A stretch of 64,000 nucleotides of DNA from Chryseobacterium sp. 18061 (GTDB lineage: Bacteria; Pseudomonadota; Gammaproteobacteria; Enterobacterales; Enterobacteriaceae), in the NCBI GenBank assembly GCA_902706205.1, contig CACSKA010000012.1, positions 32,215 to 96,214 on the forward strand, given 5' to 3'. A program made the position numbers and the translations under genes. Positions 44,234-52,781 of this stretch are shown here, one piece after another (the first letter of the stretch is position 1; each line of letters opens with the position of its first letter). The notes under the pieces are model-generated. The model saw only the letters and a program-made list of their open reading frames with translations, did not search any database and was not told the origin of the DNA.

Positions 44234-44667
44234 ACCTGTAACCAGAAGGTCACGGGACCGTCGTTAACAAGGGAAACCTGCATATCCGCAGCAAAACGCC
44301 CAGTCTGAGTAGGCACTTCTTGCTGGCGGCAACGCTCAACAAAATATTCATAGAGTGCTTCTGCACGATCCGGATCCGCACCGCGGGAAAAACCCGGTCG
44401 CATACCGCGCCCGGTGTCCGCCGCGAGTGTAAACTGCGACACCACCAGCACGCTGCCGCCAGCCTGCTGCACGTTCAGATTCATTTTACCGTCGGCATCG
44501 CTAAAAATTCGGTAACCCAGAACGCGTTCGCACAGACGATTCGCTTTCTGCTCGTCATCTTCCTTTTCGACACCCAATAACACCAAAAGTCCCTGGCCAA
44601 TTTCACCCGTCAACTCGCCCTCCACGGCGACGCTGGCACGGGTTACGCGCTGAATTAATGCAATCAT
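44230..44667 (-). CDS. dtd: D-aminoacyl-tRNA deacylase
   Basis: 145 residues. Hydrolyses D-aminoacyl-tRNA (and Gly-tRNA(Ala)) to prevent misincorporation. The SQFTLAAD motif near 78 and the C-terminal cross-subunit GPVTFWLQV motif are intact. Overlaps both yihY and fabY by four bases, so the three are coupled. Confidence 0.97.
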   Translation of the reverse strand: MIALIQRVTRASVAVEGELTGEIGQGLLVLLGVEKEDDEQKANRLCERVLGYRIFSDADGKMNLNVQQAGGSVLVVSQFTLAADTGRGMRPGFSRGADPDRAEALYEYFVERCRQQEVPTQTGRFAADMQVSLVNDGPVTFWLQV

Positions 44668-45536
44668 GGTTGTTCGTCTTCTTGTTGTAATGCAGCGAGT
44701 TTAAGTTTTCGATATTCCCCGAGAGTGACAGTTATTTCCGCACCAAGCAAGACGATGCACCACGTCCAGTAGACCCAAACAAACAAAATGGGGATGACAG
44801 ATAGCACGCCATAAATCAGCTGATAAGACGGGAACGTGGTGATGTAAAGGGCGAACCCTTTTTTACCCAGCTCAAACAGCAGCGCCGCCACCAGCGCCCC
44901 GAGCACCGCATCGCGATTTAGCACCCGCGTGGTCGGAACGATGCTGTAAAGCATCCAGAAGGAAATCCAGGAGAGCAGCAGCGGAAAGATGCGCAGACCG
45001 TTATCGATGACGCCGTTAAGCTCGCTCGCCCAGCGCAATGACAGCAGATAAGAACTGATGACCAGACTCGCCCCGACCAGCAGTGGCCCCAGGGTCAATA
45101 TCATCCAATAGACGGCGAAAGAGTAGATTTTGGGCCGCACGCGTTTGCTGCGCCAAATGGTATTCAATGCACTATCAATGGCATACATCAATAACAGTGC
45201 GGTCACGATAAGCCCACAGGCACCCACCGCCGTCATTTTGCTGGAGTTGGCCACAAACTGTTCAATATAGCGCTGGATAACGTCGCCGGTCGCGGGCAAA
45301 AAGTTGGCGAAGACAAAATGGCTGAGTGTAATGCTGACATCGGAAAACATAGGAAATGCCGCGAACAGGGCAAAAATAACAGCGATCAACGGTACCAGAG
45401 AGAGTAACGACACATACGCCAGATTGCCGGCCAACGTCGTCATATTGTCTTCATCAATGCGTCGCCAGAGTAATTTCAGCCAGGCAACCAGCGGCCTGGC
45501 GTGACGGGAGGCTTTTTGATGAACGTTTTTTATCAT
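44664..45536 (-). CDS. yihY: YihY/BrkB family inner-membrane protein
   Basis: 290-residue UPF0761-type membrane protein with six hydrophobic helices. AYVSLLSLVPLIAVIFALF near 43-61 and VIPILFVWVYWTWCIVLLGAE near 250 are the BrkB-family hallmarks. Function unknown; once misassigned as RNase BN. It overlaps yihX and dtd. Confidence 0.95.
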   Translation of the reverse strand: MIKNVHQKASRHARPLVAWLKLLWRRIDEDNMTTLAGNLAYVSLLSLVPLIAVIFALFAAFPMFSDVSITLSHFVFANFLPATGDVIQRYIEQFVANSSKMTAVGACGLIVTALLLMYAIDSALNTIWRSKRVRPKIYSFAVYWMILTLGPLLVGASLVISSYLLSLRWASELNGVIDNGLRIFPLLLSWISFWMLYSIVPTTRVLNRDAVLGALVAALLFELGKKGFALYITTFPSYQLIYGVLSVIPILFVWVYWTWCIVLLGAEITVTLGEYRKLKLAALQQEDEQP

Positions 45537-46129
45537 AGCTGTTTCGCAAAATACCCGGGGATGGTTTCTTTGCCGGTCACCAGAATGCTGGTGATCCCCA
45601 GTTGGTTGGCGCCTTCAATATTATCGGCGTTATCGTCGAAAAAGACCGTATTGTCGGCCGTGAAACCTTCCGCTTCCAGTACCCGCTGATAAATTCTCGT
45701 TTCCGGCTTACGCATACCCATTTCTTGTGAAAGATAGATATGATCTGCCGCAGCGCGCACTTCCGGGTATTCATCCGGCCAGAAGGTCGTGTGCAAACGG
45801 TTGGTGTTAGACAGTACGACCACGCGATGGCCCTGCTCGCGCAGCGTGTGCATGATGGCAATCACGTCCGGACGCAGGCCGACAAAAATGGCCTGCCAGC
45901 CATGAGCAAACTGCTCGTAGCTCAACGACAGATCCATCTCATGGCACAGCGCTTGTGCAAACGTTTCATCCGTTATTTCACCGCGCTCGTGCTGATGAAA
46001 AGCCTCGCCCATGACGAAATTCTGCTTCAGCGTTGCCAGCGGCACGCGGCTGAAATCACTCCACGCCCCAAACACGCGGTTGAAGTCGATGTCGACAATC
46101 ACATTACCTAAATCAAAGATATAGAGCAT
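45533..46129 (-). CDS. yihX: Alpha-D-glucose-1-phosphate phosphatase YihX
   Basis: 198-residue HAD-superfamily phosphatase that hydrolyses alpha-D-glucose-1-phosphate. HAD motif I is the N-terminal FDLGNVIVD, motif II is VVLSNT, and motif III/IV is FFDDNADNIEGA. The start is the ATG at 46127-46129 with AGGAGAGG upstream; an open frame further up (to 46264) is not supported. It heads the yihX-yihY-dtd-fabY operon and is directly followed upstream by the bipA terminator region, with no yih sulfoquinovose genes. Confidence 0.96.
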   Translation of the reverse strand: MLYIFDLGNVIVDIDFNRVFGAWSDFSRVPLATLKQNFVMGEAFHQHERGEITDETFAQALCHEMDLSLSYEQFAHGWQAIFVGLRPDVIAIMHTLREQGHRVVVLSNTNRLHTTFWPDEYPEVRAAADHIYLSQEMGMRKPETRIYQRVLEAEGFTADNTVFFDDNADNIEGANQLGITSILVTGKETIPGYFAKQL

Positions 46130-46293
46130 GATCCTCTCCTTTTGTGTCATGGAAAAATAACTGTAGCGGGAAAGGGCTGGTTTGACTACAGAGATGATGT
46201 TTAGGACTGGAAAACTGCGGGTTGTGAATGACGTGGGGACGCACTTTGCGTCAAAGTTGGGCAATATCAGGTTGCATGGACGGTTGAAATCAT

Positions 46294-46353
46294 AAAAAAA
46301 GCCGCTGAATCAGCGGCTTTTTAATGGCCGGGTGAGCGTTAACTCAACCCGGC
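46294..46353. terminator. bipA terminator region, two hairpins
   Basis: AAAGCCGCTGA-TCAGCGGCTTTTT at 46294-46322 is a bidirectional terminator with A and T tracts. A second stem, GCCGGGT and ACCCGGC (46327-46333 and 46347-46353), follows. Both lie just beyond the bipA stop. Confidence 0.85.
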
Positions 46354-46375
46354 TGAAGGCTTAGTTCAAAGAAGC

Positions 46376-48202
46376 TTACGCGTCTTTAGGACCACGGCCA
46401 GCACGTTTACGGTCGTTCTCGGTCAGGTGACGTTTACGGATACGGACAGAAGTCGGTGTTACTTCTACCAGTTCGTCGTCATCAATGAACTCAAGAGCCT
46501 GTTCCAGGGACATCTTCTGTGCAGGAACCAGAGTTGTCGCTTCGTCAGTACCGGACGCACGCATGTTGGTCAGTTTCTTACCGGTCAGGCAGTTTACAGT
46601 CAGGTCGTTAGAACGACTGTGAATACCGATGATCTGGCCTTCGTAAACTTCTGCACCGTGACCCAGGAACAGCTTACCGCGGTCCTGCAGGCTGAACAGC
46701 GCAAACGCGACTGCTTTACCCTGGCCGTTAGAAATCAGCACGCCGTTGTTACGCTGGCCGATTTCGCCCGCACGAACGTCGTCGTAGTGGCTGAAGGTGG
46801 AGTACAGCAGACCCGTACCGGAAGTCATGGTCATGAACTCGGTACGGAAGCCGATCAGGCCACGTGCCGGGATCAGGTAATCCAGACGAATACGGCCTTT
46901 GCCGTCAGGGATCATGTCTTTGACATCGCCCTTACGCTCGCCCATTGCCTGCATTACAGAACCCTGGTGCTGTTCTTCGATGTCCAGAGTCACGTTCTCG
47001 AACGGCTCTTGCATACGACCATCGATCATACGGTTGATAACTTTCGGACGGGACACAGCCAGTTCGAAGCCTTCACGACGCATATTTTCGATGAGAACGG
47101 ACAGGTGGAGCTCACCACGACCGGATACACGGAATGCATCCGCATCTTCGGTTTCGTCAACACGCAGTGCCACGTTGTGCACCAGCTCTTTGTTCAGGCG
47201 GTCAAGGATCTGACGTGAAGTCACGTACTTACCTTCTTTACCACAGAACGGAGAGGTGTTGACGTTGAAGAACATGGTTACGGTTGGTTCATCAACAGAC
47301 AGCGCTGGCAGCGCTTCTACCGCCTGCACGTCGCAGATGGTGTCAGAGATGTTCAGTTCGCCCAGACCGGTGATTGCAATGATATCGCCAGCTTCCGCTT
47401 CAGCAGATTCGATACGTTCCAGACCGAGGTGGCCCAGGACTTTACCGACTTTACCGTTACGGGTTTTGCCTTCGCTATCAATGATAGTGACCTGCTGGTT
47501 CGGCTTCACTTTACCGCGTTTGATGCGGCCGATGCCGATAACACCCACGTAGCTGTTGTAGTCCAGCTGGGAGATTTGCATCTGCAGCGGGCCATCAAGG
47601 TCAACGTTTGGTGCTTTAACGTGGTCAACGATCGCCTGGTACAGCGGGGTCATATCTTCCGCCATATCGGTGTGCTCGTTACCCGCAATACCCATCAGTG
47701 CAGATGCATAGATGATTGGGAAGTCGAGCTGTTCGTCAGTCGCATCCAGGTTTACGAACAGGTCGAAGACCTGATCAACAACCCAGTCAGGACGAGCGCC
47801 AGGACGGTCAACCTTGTTGATAACCACGATCGGCTTCAAACCATGGGCGAATGCCTTTTTGGTTACGAAGCGCGTCTGCGGCATTGGGCCATCCATTGCG
47901 TCAACGACCAGCAGAACGGAGTCTACCATGGACATTACACGTTCAACTTCACCACCGAAGTCGGCGTGCCCTGGGGTATCAACGATGTTGATACGGTAGT
48001 CATTCCATTTGATAGCGGTGTTTTTAGCGAGGATGGTAATCCCACGCTCTTTCTCCAAATCATTGGAGTCCATCACGCGTTCGGTGGCTTCAGCACGTTC
48101 GTTACTGAAAGTACCAGATTGCTGCAGCAGCTTATCAACCAGGGTAGTTTTACCATGGTCGACGTGCGCGATGATGGCGATGTTACGCAGATTTTCGATC
48201 AC
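46376..48202 (-). CDS. bipA: Ribosome-associated GTPase BipA/TypA
   Basis: 608-residue translational GTPase (E. coli 607), involved in 50S assembly and low-temperature growth. G1 AHVDHGKTTL, G2 RGITI, G3 DTPGHADFGG and G4 NKVDRPGA are intact, with EF-G-like domains III and V and the BipA C-terminal domain. The minus-strand gene is divergent from glnA, as in E. coli. Confidence 0.98.
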   Translation of the reverse strand: MIENLRNIAIIAHVDHGKTTLVDKLLQQSGTFSNERAEATERVMDSNDLEKERGITILAKNTAIKWNDYRINIVDTPGHADFGGEVERVMSMVDSVLLVVDAMDGPMPQTRFVTKKAFAHGLKPIVVINKVDRPGARPDWVVDQVFDLFVNLDATDEQLDFPIIYASALMGIAGNEHTDMAEDMTPLYQAIVDHVKAPNVDLDGPLQMQISQLDYNSYVGVIGIGRIKRGKVKPNQQVTIIDSEGKTRNGKVGKVLGHLGLERIESAEAEAGDIIAITGLGELNISDTICDVQAVEALPALSVDEPTVTMFFNVNTSPFCGKEGKYVTSRQILDRLNKELVHNVALRVDETEDADAFRVSGRGELHLSVLIENMRREGFELAVSRPKVINRMIDGRMQEPFENVTLDIEEQHQGSVMQAMGERKGDVKDMIPDGKGRIRLDYLIPARGLIGFRTEFMTMTSGTGLLYSTFSHYDDVRAGEIGQRNNGVLISNGQGKAVAFALFSLQDRGKLFLGHGAEVYEGQIIGIHSRSNDLTVNCLTGKKLTNMRASGTDEATTLVPAQKMSLEQALEFIDDDELVEVTPTSVRIRKRHLTENDRKRAGRGPKDA

Positions 48203-48309
48203 AACTTTGCCTCAGGCATTTAGAAATAGCGCGTTATTGTACACGGATTAATCGCAGGACTAAACAGGATCACAAACATCCTCTGCAAACAAGTATCGCA
48301 GAGTTGTCG

Positions 48310-48325
48310 TGTGATCGCTTTCACG
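48310..48325. promoter_or_regulatory. CRP site of glnAp1
   Basis: TGTGA-TCGCTT-TCACG matches the CRP consensus. The glnAp1 promoter of E. coli is CRP dependent; that the site serves p1 here is by homology. Confidence 0.7.
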
Positions 48326-48354
48326 AAGAGTAAAAAGGGCCTAATCACGCAAAT

Positions 48355-48403
48355 TGCACCAAAATAGTGCCCACATTTCACACATAAGCACTATTTTGGT
48401 GCA
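48355..48403. promoter_or_regulatory. Two strong NtrC enhancer sites of glnA
   Basis: TGCACCAAAATAGTGC (48355-48370) and GCACTATTTTGGTGCA (48388-48403) are exact reverse complements, each an NtrC dimer site (TGCACTA-N-TGGTGCA type). Their centres are 33 bases apart, about three helical turns, upstream of the sigma-54 promoter. Confidence 0.9.
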
Positions 48404-48429
48404 GTATATCCATCGTGGTGCAGCCCTTT

Positions 48430-48443
48430 TGCACTATGGTGCG
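48430..48443. promoter_or_regulatory. Third, weaker NtrC site
   Basis: TGCACTATGGTGCG lies between the strong pair and the sigma-54 promoter and matches the NtrC half-site pattern less well. Low-affinity sites in this position occur in E. coli glnA. Confidence 0.6.
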
Positions 48444-48475
48444 CATCATAACGCCTTTTGGGGTGTATTTAAAAG

Positions 48476-48492
48476 TTGGCACAGATTTCGCT
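48476..48492 (+). promoter_or_regulatory. Sigma-54 promoter glnAp2
   Basis: TTGGCAC at 48476-48482 (-24 GG at 48478-48479) and TTCGCTT (-12 GC at 48490-48491) have the required ten-base spacing between GG and GC. It lies about 92 bases before the glnA ATG. Confidence 0.92.
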
Positions 48493-48583
48493 TTATCTTT
48501 TTCAAGGCAACAACGCCACATTAAGCAGTGCCAAGAATAGTTCGTTACCACGACGACACTGACAAATCCGGGAGAGTTTAAGT

Positions 48584-49993
48584 ATGTCCGCTGAACACGT
48601 TTTGACGATGCTGAACGAGCATGAAGTGAAGTTTGTTGATCTGCGCTTCACCGATACCAAAGGTAAAGAACAGCACGTCACAATTCCTGCTCATCAGGTA
48701 AATGCCGAGTTCTTCGAAGAAGGCAAAATGTTTGACGGCTCCTCTATCGGTGGCTGGAAAGGTATCAACGAATCTGACATGGTTCTGATGCCAGACGCTT
48801 CCACGGCTGTCATGGACCCGTTCTTCGAAGAGTCTACTCTGATCATTCGTTGTGACATCCTTGAGCCTGGCACCCTGCAAGGTTATGACCGTGACCCGCG
48901 CTCCATCGCTAAACGCGCTGAAGAATACCTGCGCTCCACCGGCATCGCGGATACCGTTCTGTTCGGGCCAGAGCCAGAGTTCTTCCTGTTCGACGACGTG
49001 CGTTTCGGTAGCTCTATCTCCGGCTCCCACGTTGCTATCGATGATATCGAAGGCGCATGGAACACCGGCACCAAATACGAAGGCGGCAACAAAGGCCACC
49101 GTCCAGCTGTTAAAGGCGGTTACTTCCCAGTTCCACCTGTCGATTCCGCACAAGACCTGCGTTCTACCATGTGTCTGGTGATGGAAGAAATGGGCCTGGT
49201 TGTTGAAGCTCACCACCACGAAGTGGCAACTGCTGGTCAGAACGAAGTGGCAACCCGCTTCAACACTATGACCAAAAAAGCGGACGAAATTCAGATCTAC
49301 AAATATGTGGTTCACAACGTCGCGCACCGTTTCGGTAAAACCGCGACCTTCATGCCAAAACCAATGTTCGGTGATAACGGTTCCGGTATGCACTGCCACA
49401 TGTCTCTGTCCAAGAACGGTACCAACCTGTTCTCTGGTGACAAATATGCAGGTCTGTCTGAGCAGGCACTGTTCTACATCGGTGGCGTAATCAAACACGC
49501 TAAAGCGATCAATGCCCTGGCGAACCCAACCACCAACTCCTACAAGCGTCTGGTCCCGGGTTACGAAGCACCGGTTATGCTGGCTTACTCTGCCCGTAAC
49601 CGTTCTGCATCTATCCGTATCCCAGTGGTTGCGTCTCCGAAAGCACGTCGTATCGAAGTGCGCTTCCCGGACCCGGCGGCTAACCCGTACCTGTGCTTCG
49701 CAGCTCTGCTGATGGCTGGTCTTGACGGTATCAAAAACAAGATCCACCCAGGCGAAGCAATGGACAAAAACCTGTATGACCTGCCGCCAGAAGAAGCGAA
49801 AGAGATCCCACAAGTTGCAGGTTCTCTGGAAGAAGCACTGAACTGCCTGAACGAAGACCGCGAGTTCCTGACGGCGGGTGGCGTGTTCACTGACGAAGCG
49901 ATCGATGCTTACATCGCTCTGCGCGTTGAAGAAAACGACCGCGTTCGCATGACTCCGCATCCGGTAGAGTTCGAGCTGTACTACAGCGTTTAA
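48584..49993 (+). CDS. glnA: Glutamine synthetase type I
   Basis: 469-residue dodecameric enzyme making glutamine from glutamate, ammonia and ATP. The substrate-binding beta-grasp domain is N-terminal (FDGSSIGGWK), the catalytic core has GPEPEFFLFDD (metal-binding glutamates) and NGSGMHCHMS, and the adenylylation tyrosine is in NLYDLPPEE (about Tyr397). GGGAG lies upstream of the ATG at 48584. Transcribed from a CRP-linked p1 and the NtrC/sigma-54 p2; read-through into glnLG is limited by a terminator. Confidence 0.98.
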   Translation: MSAEHVLTMLNEHEVKFVDLRFTDTKGKEQHVTIPAHQVNAEFFEEGKMFDGSSIGGWKGINESDMVLMPDASTAVMDPFFEESTLIIRCDILEPGTLQGYDRDPRSIAKRAEEYLRSTGIADTVLFGPEPEFFLFDDVRFGSSISGSHVAIDDIEGAWNTGTKYEGGNKGHRPAVKGGYFPVPPVDSAQDLRSTMCLVMEEMGLVVEAHHHEVATAGQNEVATRFNTMTKKADEIQIYKYVVHNVAHRFGKTATFMPKPMFGDNGSGMHCHMSLSKNGTNLFSGDKYAGLSEQALFYIGGVIKHAKAINALANPTTNSYKRLVPGYEAPVMLAYSARNRSASIRIPVVASPKARRIEVRFPDPAANPYLCFAALLMAGLDGIKNKIHPGEAMDKNLYDLPPEEAKEIPQVAGSLEEALNCLNEDREFLTAGGVFTDEAIDAYIALRVEENDRVRMTPHPVEFELYYSV

Positions 49994-50000
49994 GAAGTTA

Positions 50001-50128
50001 GTCATCTCCGATGGATTTCGCGTTGCAACAAGGCGGCGACTGAGTAGGTCCCAATGAGCTTAGTCCACTAAGTGATTTGGGCGAACGAAGGCAGCCAACA
50101 CCGTTGCAGCGTGAAGGACACGGAGATT
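50001..50128. repeat. Degenerate ERIC-like repeat between glnA and glnL
   Basis: A 128-base inverted repeat unit runs from CATCTCCG (near 50003) to ACGGAGAT at its far end, with a central CCCAATGAGC...ATTTGGGCGAACGAAGGCAGCCAAC block. The layout and core follow ERIC, more diverged than the copy at 16249. Confidence 0.65.
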
Positions 50129-50149
50129 GAGTTGCCGTGGAAACTTTTG

Positions 50150-50173
50150 GCCCATCTTCGGATGGGCTTTTTT
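50150..50173 (+). terminator. glnA terminator
   Basis: GCCCATC and GATGGGC around TTCG, followed by TTTTTT. Confidence 0.88.
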
Positions 50174-50218
50174 CTCCAGCAACAGCCTGATATCAGGCAC
50201 TTTGCGGAAGAAAACCGC

Positions 50219-50240
50219 TATAATGCACTAAATTGGTGCA
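50219..50240 (+). promoter_or_regulatory. glnL promoter overlapped by NtrC site
   Basis: TATAAT (50219-50224) runs into TGCACTAAATTGGTGCA (50224-50240), a perfect NtrC site. NtrC would block this sigma-70 promoter, as at E. coli glnLp, leaving glnLG expression tied to glnAp2 when nitrogen is short. Confidence 0.85.
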
Positions 50241-50261
50241 CACCTTTCAGGAGACTGCCGG

Positions 50262-51311
50262 ATGGCAACAGGCGTGCTGCCCGATGCTGGGCAGATCCTC
50301 AATTCTTTAATCAACAGTATCTTACTGGTCGATGACGAGCTGGCGGTTCATTACGCCAACCCGGCAGCGCAGCAGCTGCTCGCCCAGAGTTCGCGGAAAT
50401 TATTCGGTACACCATTGCCGGAACTGTTGAGTTATTTTTCCCTGAACATTGAGCTGATGCAGGAAAGTCTGCTGGCAGGACAGGGTTTCACGGACAACGA
50501 AGTGACGCTGGTTATAGATGGCCGCTCGCACATTCTGTCCTTGACTGCTCAGCGGCTGCCAGACGGCCTTATCCTGCTCGAGATGGCGCCGATGGATAAC
50601 CAGCGTCGTCTAAGCCAGGAACAGCTGCAGCACGCTCAGCAGATCGCTGCTCGCGATTTGGTACGTGGTCTGGCCCATGAAATCAAGAACCCGCTTGGCG
50701 GCCTGCGTGGCGCAGCTCAGCTTCTGAGTAAAGCGCTGCCCGATCCGTCACTGCTGGAATACACCAAAGTTATCATTGAGCAGGCCGATCGCCTGCGCAA
50801 TCTGGTGGACAGGCTTCTTGGTCCACAGCAGCCAGGAATGCATGTCACTGAAAGTATTCACAAAGTTGCTGAACGTGTGGTGAAACTGGTGTCGATGGAG
50901 CTTCCGGACAATGTGCGTTTAACGCGCGATTACGATCCAAGTTTGCCAGAATTACCGCATGATCCCGACCAGATAGAGCAAGTTTTACTGAATATCGTGC
51001 GTAATGCTCTACAGGCTCTGGGCCCAGAAGGCGGAGAAATTATTCTGCGTACCCGTACCGCGTTCCAGCTAACGCTCCACGGCGTACGTTACCGTCTTAC
51101 CGCCCGCATTGACGTAGAAGACAACGGACCGGGCATTCCCTCTCACCTGCAGGATACGCTGTTTTATCCGATGGTTAGTGGGCGCGAAGGCGGCACCGGT
51201 CTGGGCTTATCCATCGCCCGCAGCTTGATCGATCAACACTCCGGTAAAATTGAGTTCAACAGTTGGCCGGGCCATACAGAATTTTCGGTTTACCTGCCCA
51301 TTCGGAAATAG
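50262..51311 (+). CDS. glnL: Nitrogen-regulation sensor kinase NtrB (GlnL)
   Basis: 349-residue cytosolic histidine kinase/phosphatase of NtrC, controlled by the PII protein. It has a PAS domain at about 12-110, the phosphorylated His in LAHEIKNPLGGLRG (about H139), an N box (NIVRNALQAL) and G boxes (DNGPGIP, GGTGLGLS). The start ATG at 50262 follows AGGAGACTGCCGG. It continues into glnG with 11 bases between. Confidence 0.97.
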   Translation: MATGVLPDAGQILNSLINSILLVDDELAVHYANPAAQQLLAQSSRKLFGTPLPELLSYFSLNIELMQESLLAGQGFTDNEVTLVIDGRSHILSLTAQRLPDGLILLEMAPMDNQRRLSQEQLQHAQQIAARDLVRGLAHEIKNPLGGLRGAAQLLSKALPDPSLLEYTKVIIEQADRLRNLVDRLLGPQQPGMHVTESIHKVAERVVKLVSMELPDNVRLTRDYDPSLPELPHDPDQIEQVLLNIVRNALQALGPEGGEIILRTRTAFQLTLHGVRYRLTARIDVEDNGPGIPSHLQDTLFYPMVSGREGGTGLGLSIARSLIDQHSGKIEFNSWPGHTEFSVYLPIRK

Positions 51312-51322
51312 AGGTGCATTTT

Positions 51323-52732
51323 ATGCAACGAGGGATAGTCTGGATCGTTGATGACGATAGTTCCATCCGTTGGGTGCTTGAACGCGCGCTCACCGGGGCA
51401 GGATTAACCTGCACCACGTTTGAAAGTGGTAGCGAAGTACTCGACGCGCTGGCCAGCAAAACGCCGGACGTACTGCTGTCTGATATTCGAATGCCTGGCA
51501 TGGACGGGCTGGCGTTGCTCAAACAGATTAAACAGCGCCATCCGATGCTGCCGGTCATCATAATGACGGCCCATTCCGATCTGGATGCTGCCGTGAGCGC
51601 CTACCAGCAAGGGGCTTTCGACTACCTGCCGAAGCCGTTTGATATCGACGAAGCGGTAGCGCTGGTCGAACGTGCGATCAGCCACTATCAGGAACAACAG
51701 CAGCCACGCAACGTGCAGGTCAACGGGCCGACAACGGACATAATTGGCGAAGCACCCGCGATGCAGGATGTGTTCCGTATCATCGGCCGTCTTTCCCGTT
51801 CGTCTATTAGCGTTCTTATCAACGGTGAGTCCGGGACCGGTAAAGAGTTGGTTGCTCATGCCCTGCATCGCCACAGCCCTCGCGCGAAATCCCCTTTCAT
51901 CGCGCTGAACATGGCGGCAATCCCTAAGGATTTGATTGAATCTGAGCTGTTTGGCCACGAAAAAGGCGCGTTTACCGGGGCGAATACCATTCGTCAGGGG
52001 CGCTTTGAACAGGCCGACGGTGGGACGTTGTTCTTAGATGAAATCGGCGATATGCCGCTGGATGTGCAGACGCGTCTGCTCCGCGTACTGGCCGATGGTC
52101 AGTTTTATCGCGTGGGCGGCTATGCGCCGGTGAAAGTGGATGTCCGCATAATTGCGGCAACCCATCAGAATCTTGAGCTTCGCGTACAGGAAGGTAAATT
52201 CCGTGAGGATTTGTTCCACCGCCTGAACGTCATCCGGGTGCATCTGCCACCGCTGCGCGAACGCAGGGAAGACATTCCGCGCCTGGCGCGCCATTTCTTG
52301 CAGGACGCAGCCCACGAGCTTGGCGTTGAAGCCAAACAGCTTCATGCCGAAACCGAAGCCGCATTAACGCGCCTCGCGTGGCCAGGGAACGTACGCCAGC
52401 TGGAAAACACCTGTCGCTGGCTGACGGTGATGGCCGCGGGTCAGGAGGTGTTGATTCAGGATCTGCCCGCAGAGCTGTTTGAAAGCAGTGTGCCGGACAG
52501 CCCGTCTCATTCGCTGCCTGACAGCTGGGCAACACTGCTGGCGCAGTGGGCTGACCGCGCACTGCGTTCCGGTCATCAAAACCTGCTCTCAGAAGCGCAA
52601 CCGGAAATGGAGCGCACGCTACTGACCACCGCCCTGCGTCACACTCAGGGGCACAAACAGGAAGCCGCGCGCTTGCTTGGTTGGGGACGAAATACCCTGA
52701 CCCGTAAGCTGAAAGAGCTAGGAATGGAATAG
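51323..52732 (+). CDS. glnG: Nitrogen-regulation activator NtrC (GlnG)
   Basis: Sigma-54-dependent enhancer-binding activator, 469 residues. Receiver domain with phospho-Asp in LLSDIRMPG (about D54); AAA+ core with Walker A GESGTGKE and the sigma-54 contact loop GAFTGA, Walker B GGTLFLDEIGD; C-terminal Fis-like HTH (EAARLLGWGRNTLTRKLKEL). The start is the ATG at 51323 with AGAGGTG upstream; an earlier in-frame start lies inside glnL and is rejected. Confidence 0.98.
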   Translation: MQRGIVWIVDDDSSIRWVLERALTGAGLTCTTFESGSEVLDALASKTPDVLLSDIRMPGMDGLALLKQIKQRHPMLPVIIMTAHSDLDAAVSAYQQGAFDYLPKPFDIDEAVALVERAISHYQEQQQPRNVQVNGPTTDIIGEAPAMQDVFRIIGRLSRSSISVLINGESGTGKELVAHALHRHSPRAKSPFIALNMAAIPKDLIESELFGHEKGAFTGANTIRQGRFEQADGGTLFLDEIGDMPLDVQTRLLRVLADGQFYRVGGYAPVKVDVRIIAATHQNLELRVQEGKFREDLFHRLNVIRVHLPPLRERREDIPRLARHFLQDAAHELGVEAKQLHAETEAALTRLAWPGNVRQLENTCRWLTVMAAGQEVLIQDLPAELFESSVPDSPSHSLPDSWATLLAQWADRALRSGHQNLLSEAQPEMERTLLTTALRHTQGHKQEAARLLGWGRNTLTRKLKELGME

Positions 52733-52755
52733 TCGGTTTGAGATTGCTGATAGTG

Positions 52756-52781
52756 AAACGGGCCGAATGGCCCGTTTTTTT
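52756..52781. terminator. Bidirectional terminator glnG/hemN
   Basis: AAACGGGCC and GGCCCGTTT form a 9-bp stem around GAAT with a T tract. It overlaps the last bases of hemN, which ends at 52780. Confidence 0.88.

Noticed and set aside
46427..48223. Two plus-strand frames of 263 and 264 codons opposite bipA
   Set aside because: Complement shadows of bipA with no motif or start signal.
48578..50005. 475-codon open frame on the minus strand opposite glnA
   Set aside because: It is the complement of a highly conserved, codon-biased gene; the long antisense frame follows from that codon bias. No ribosome site or protein-like motifs.
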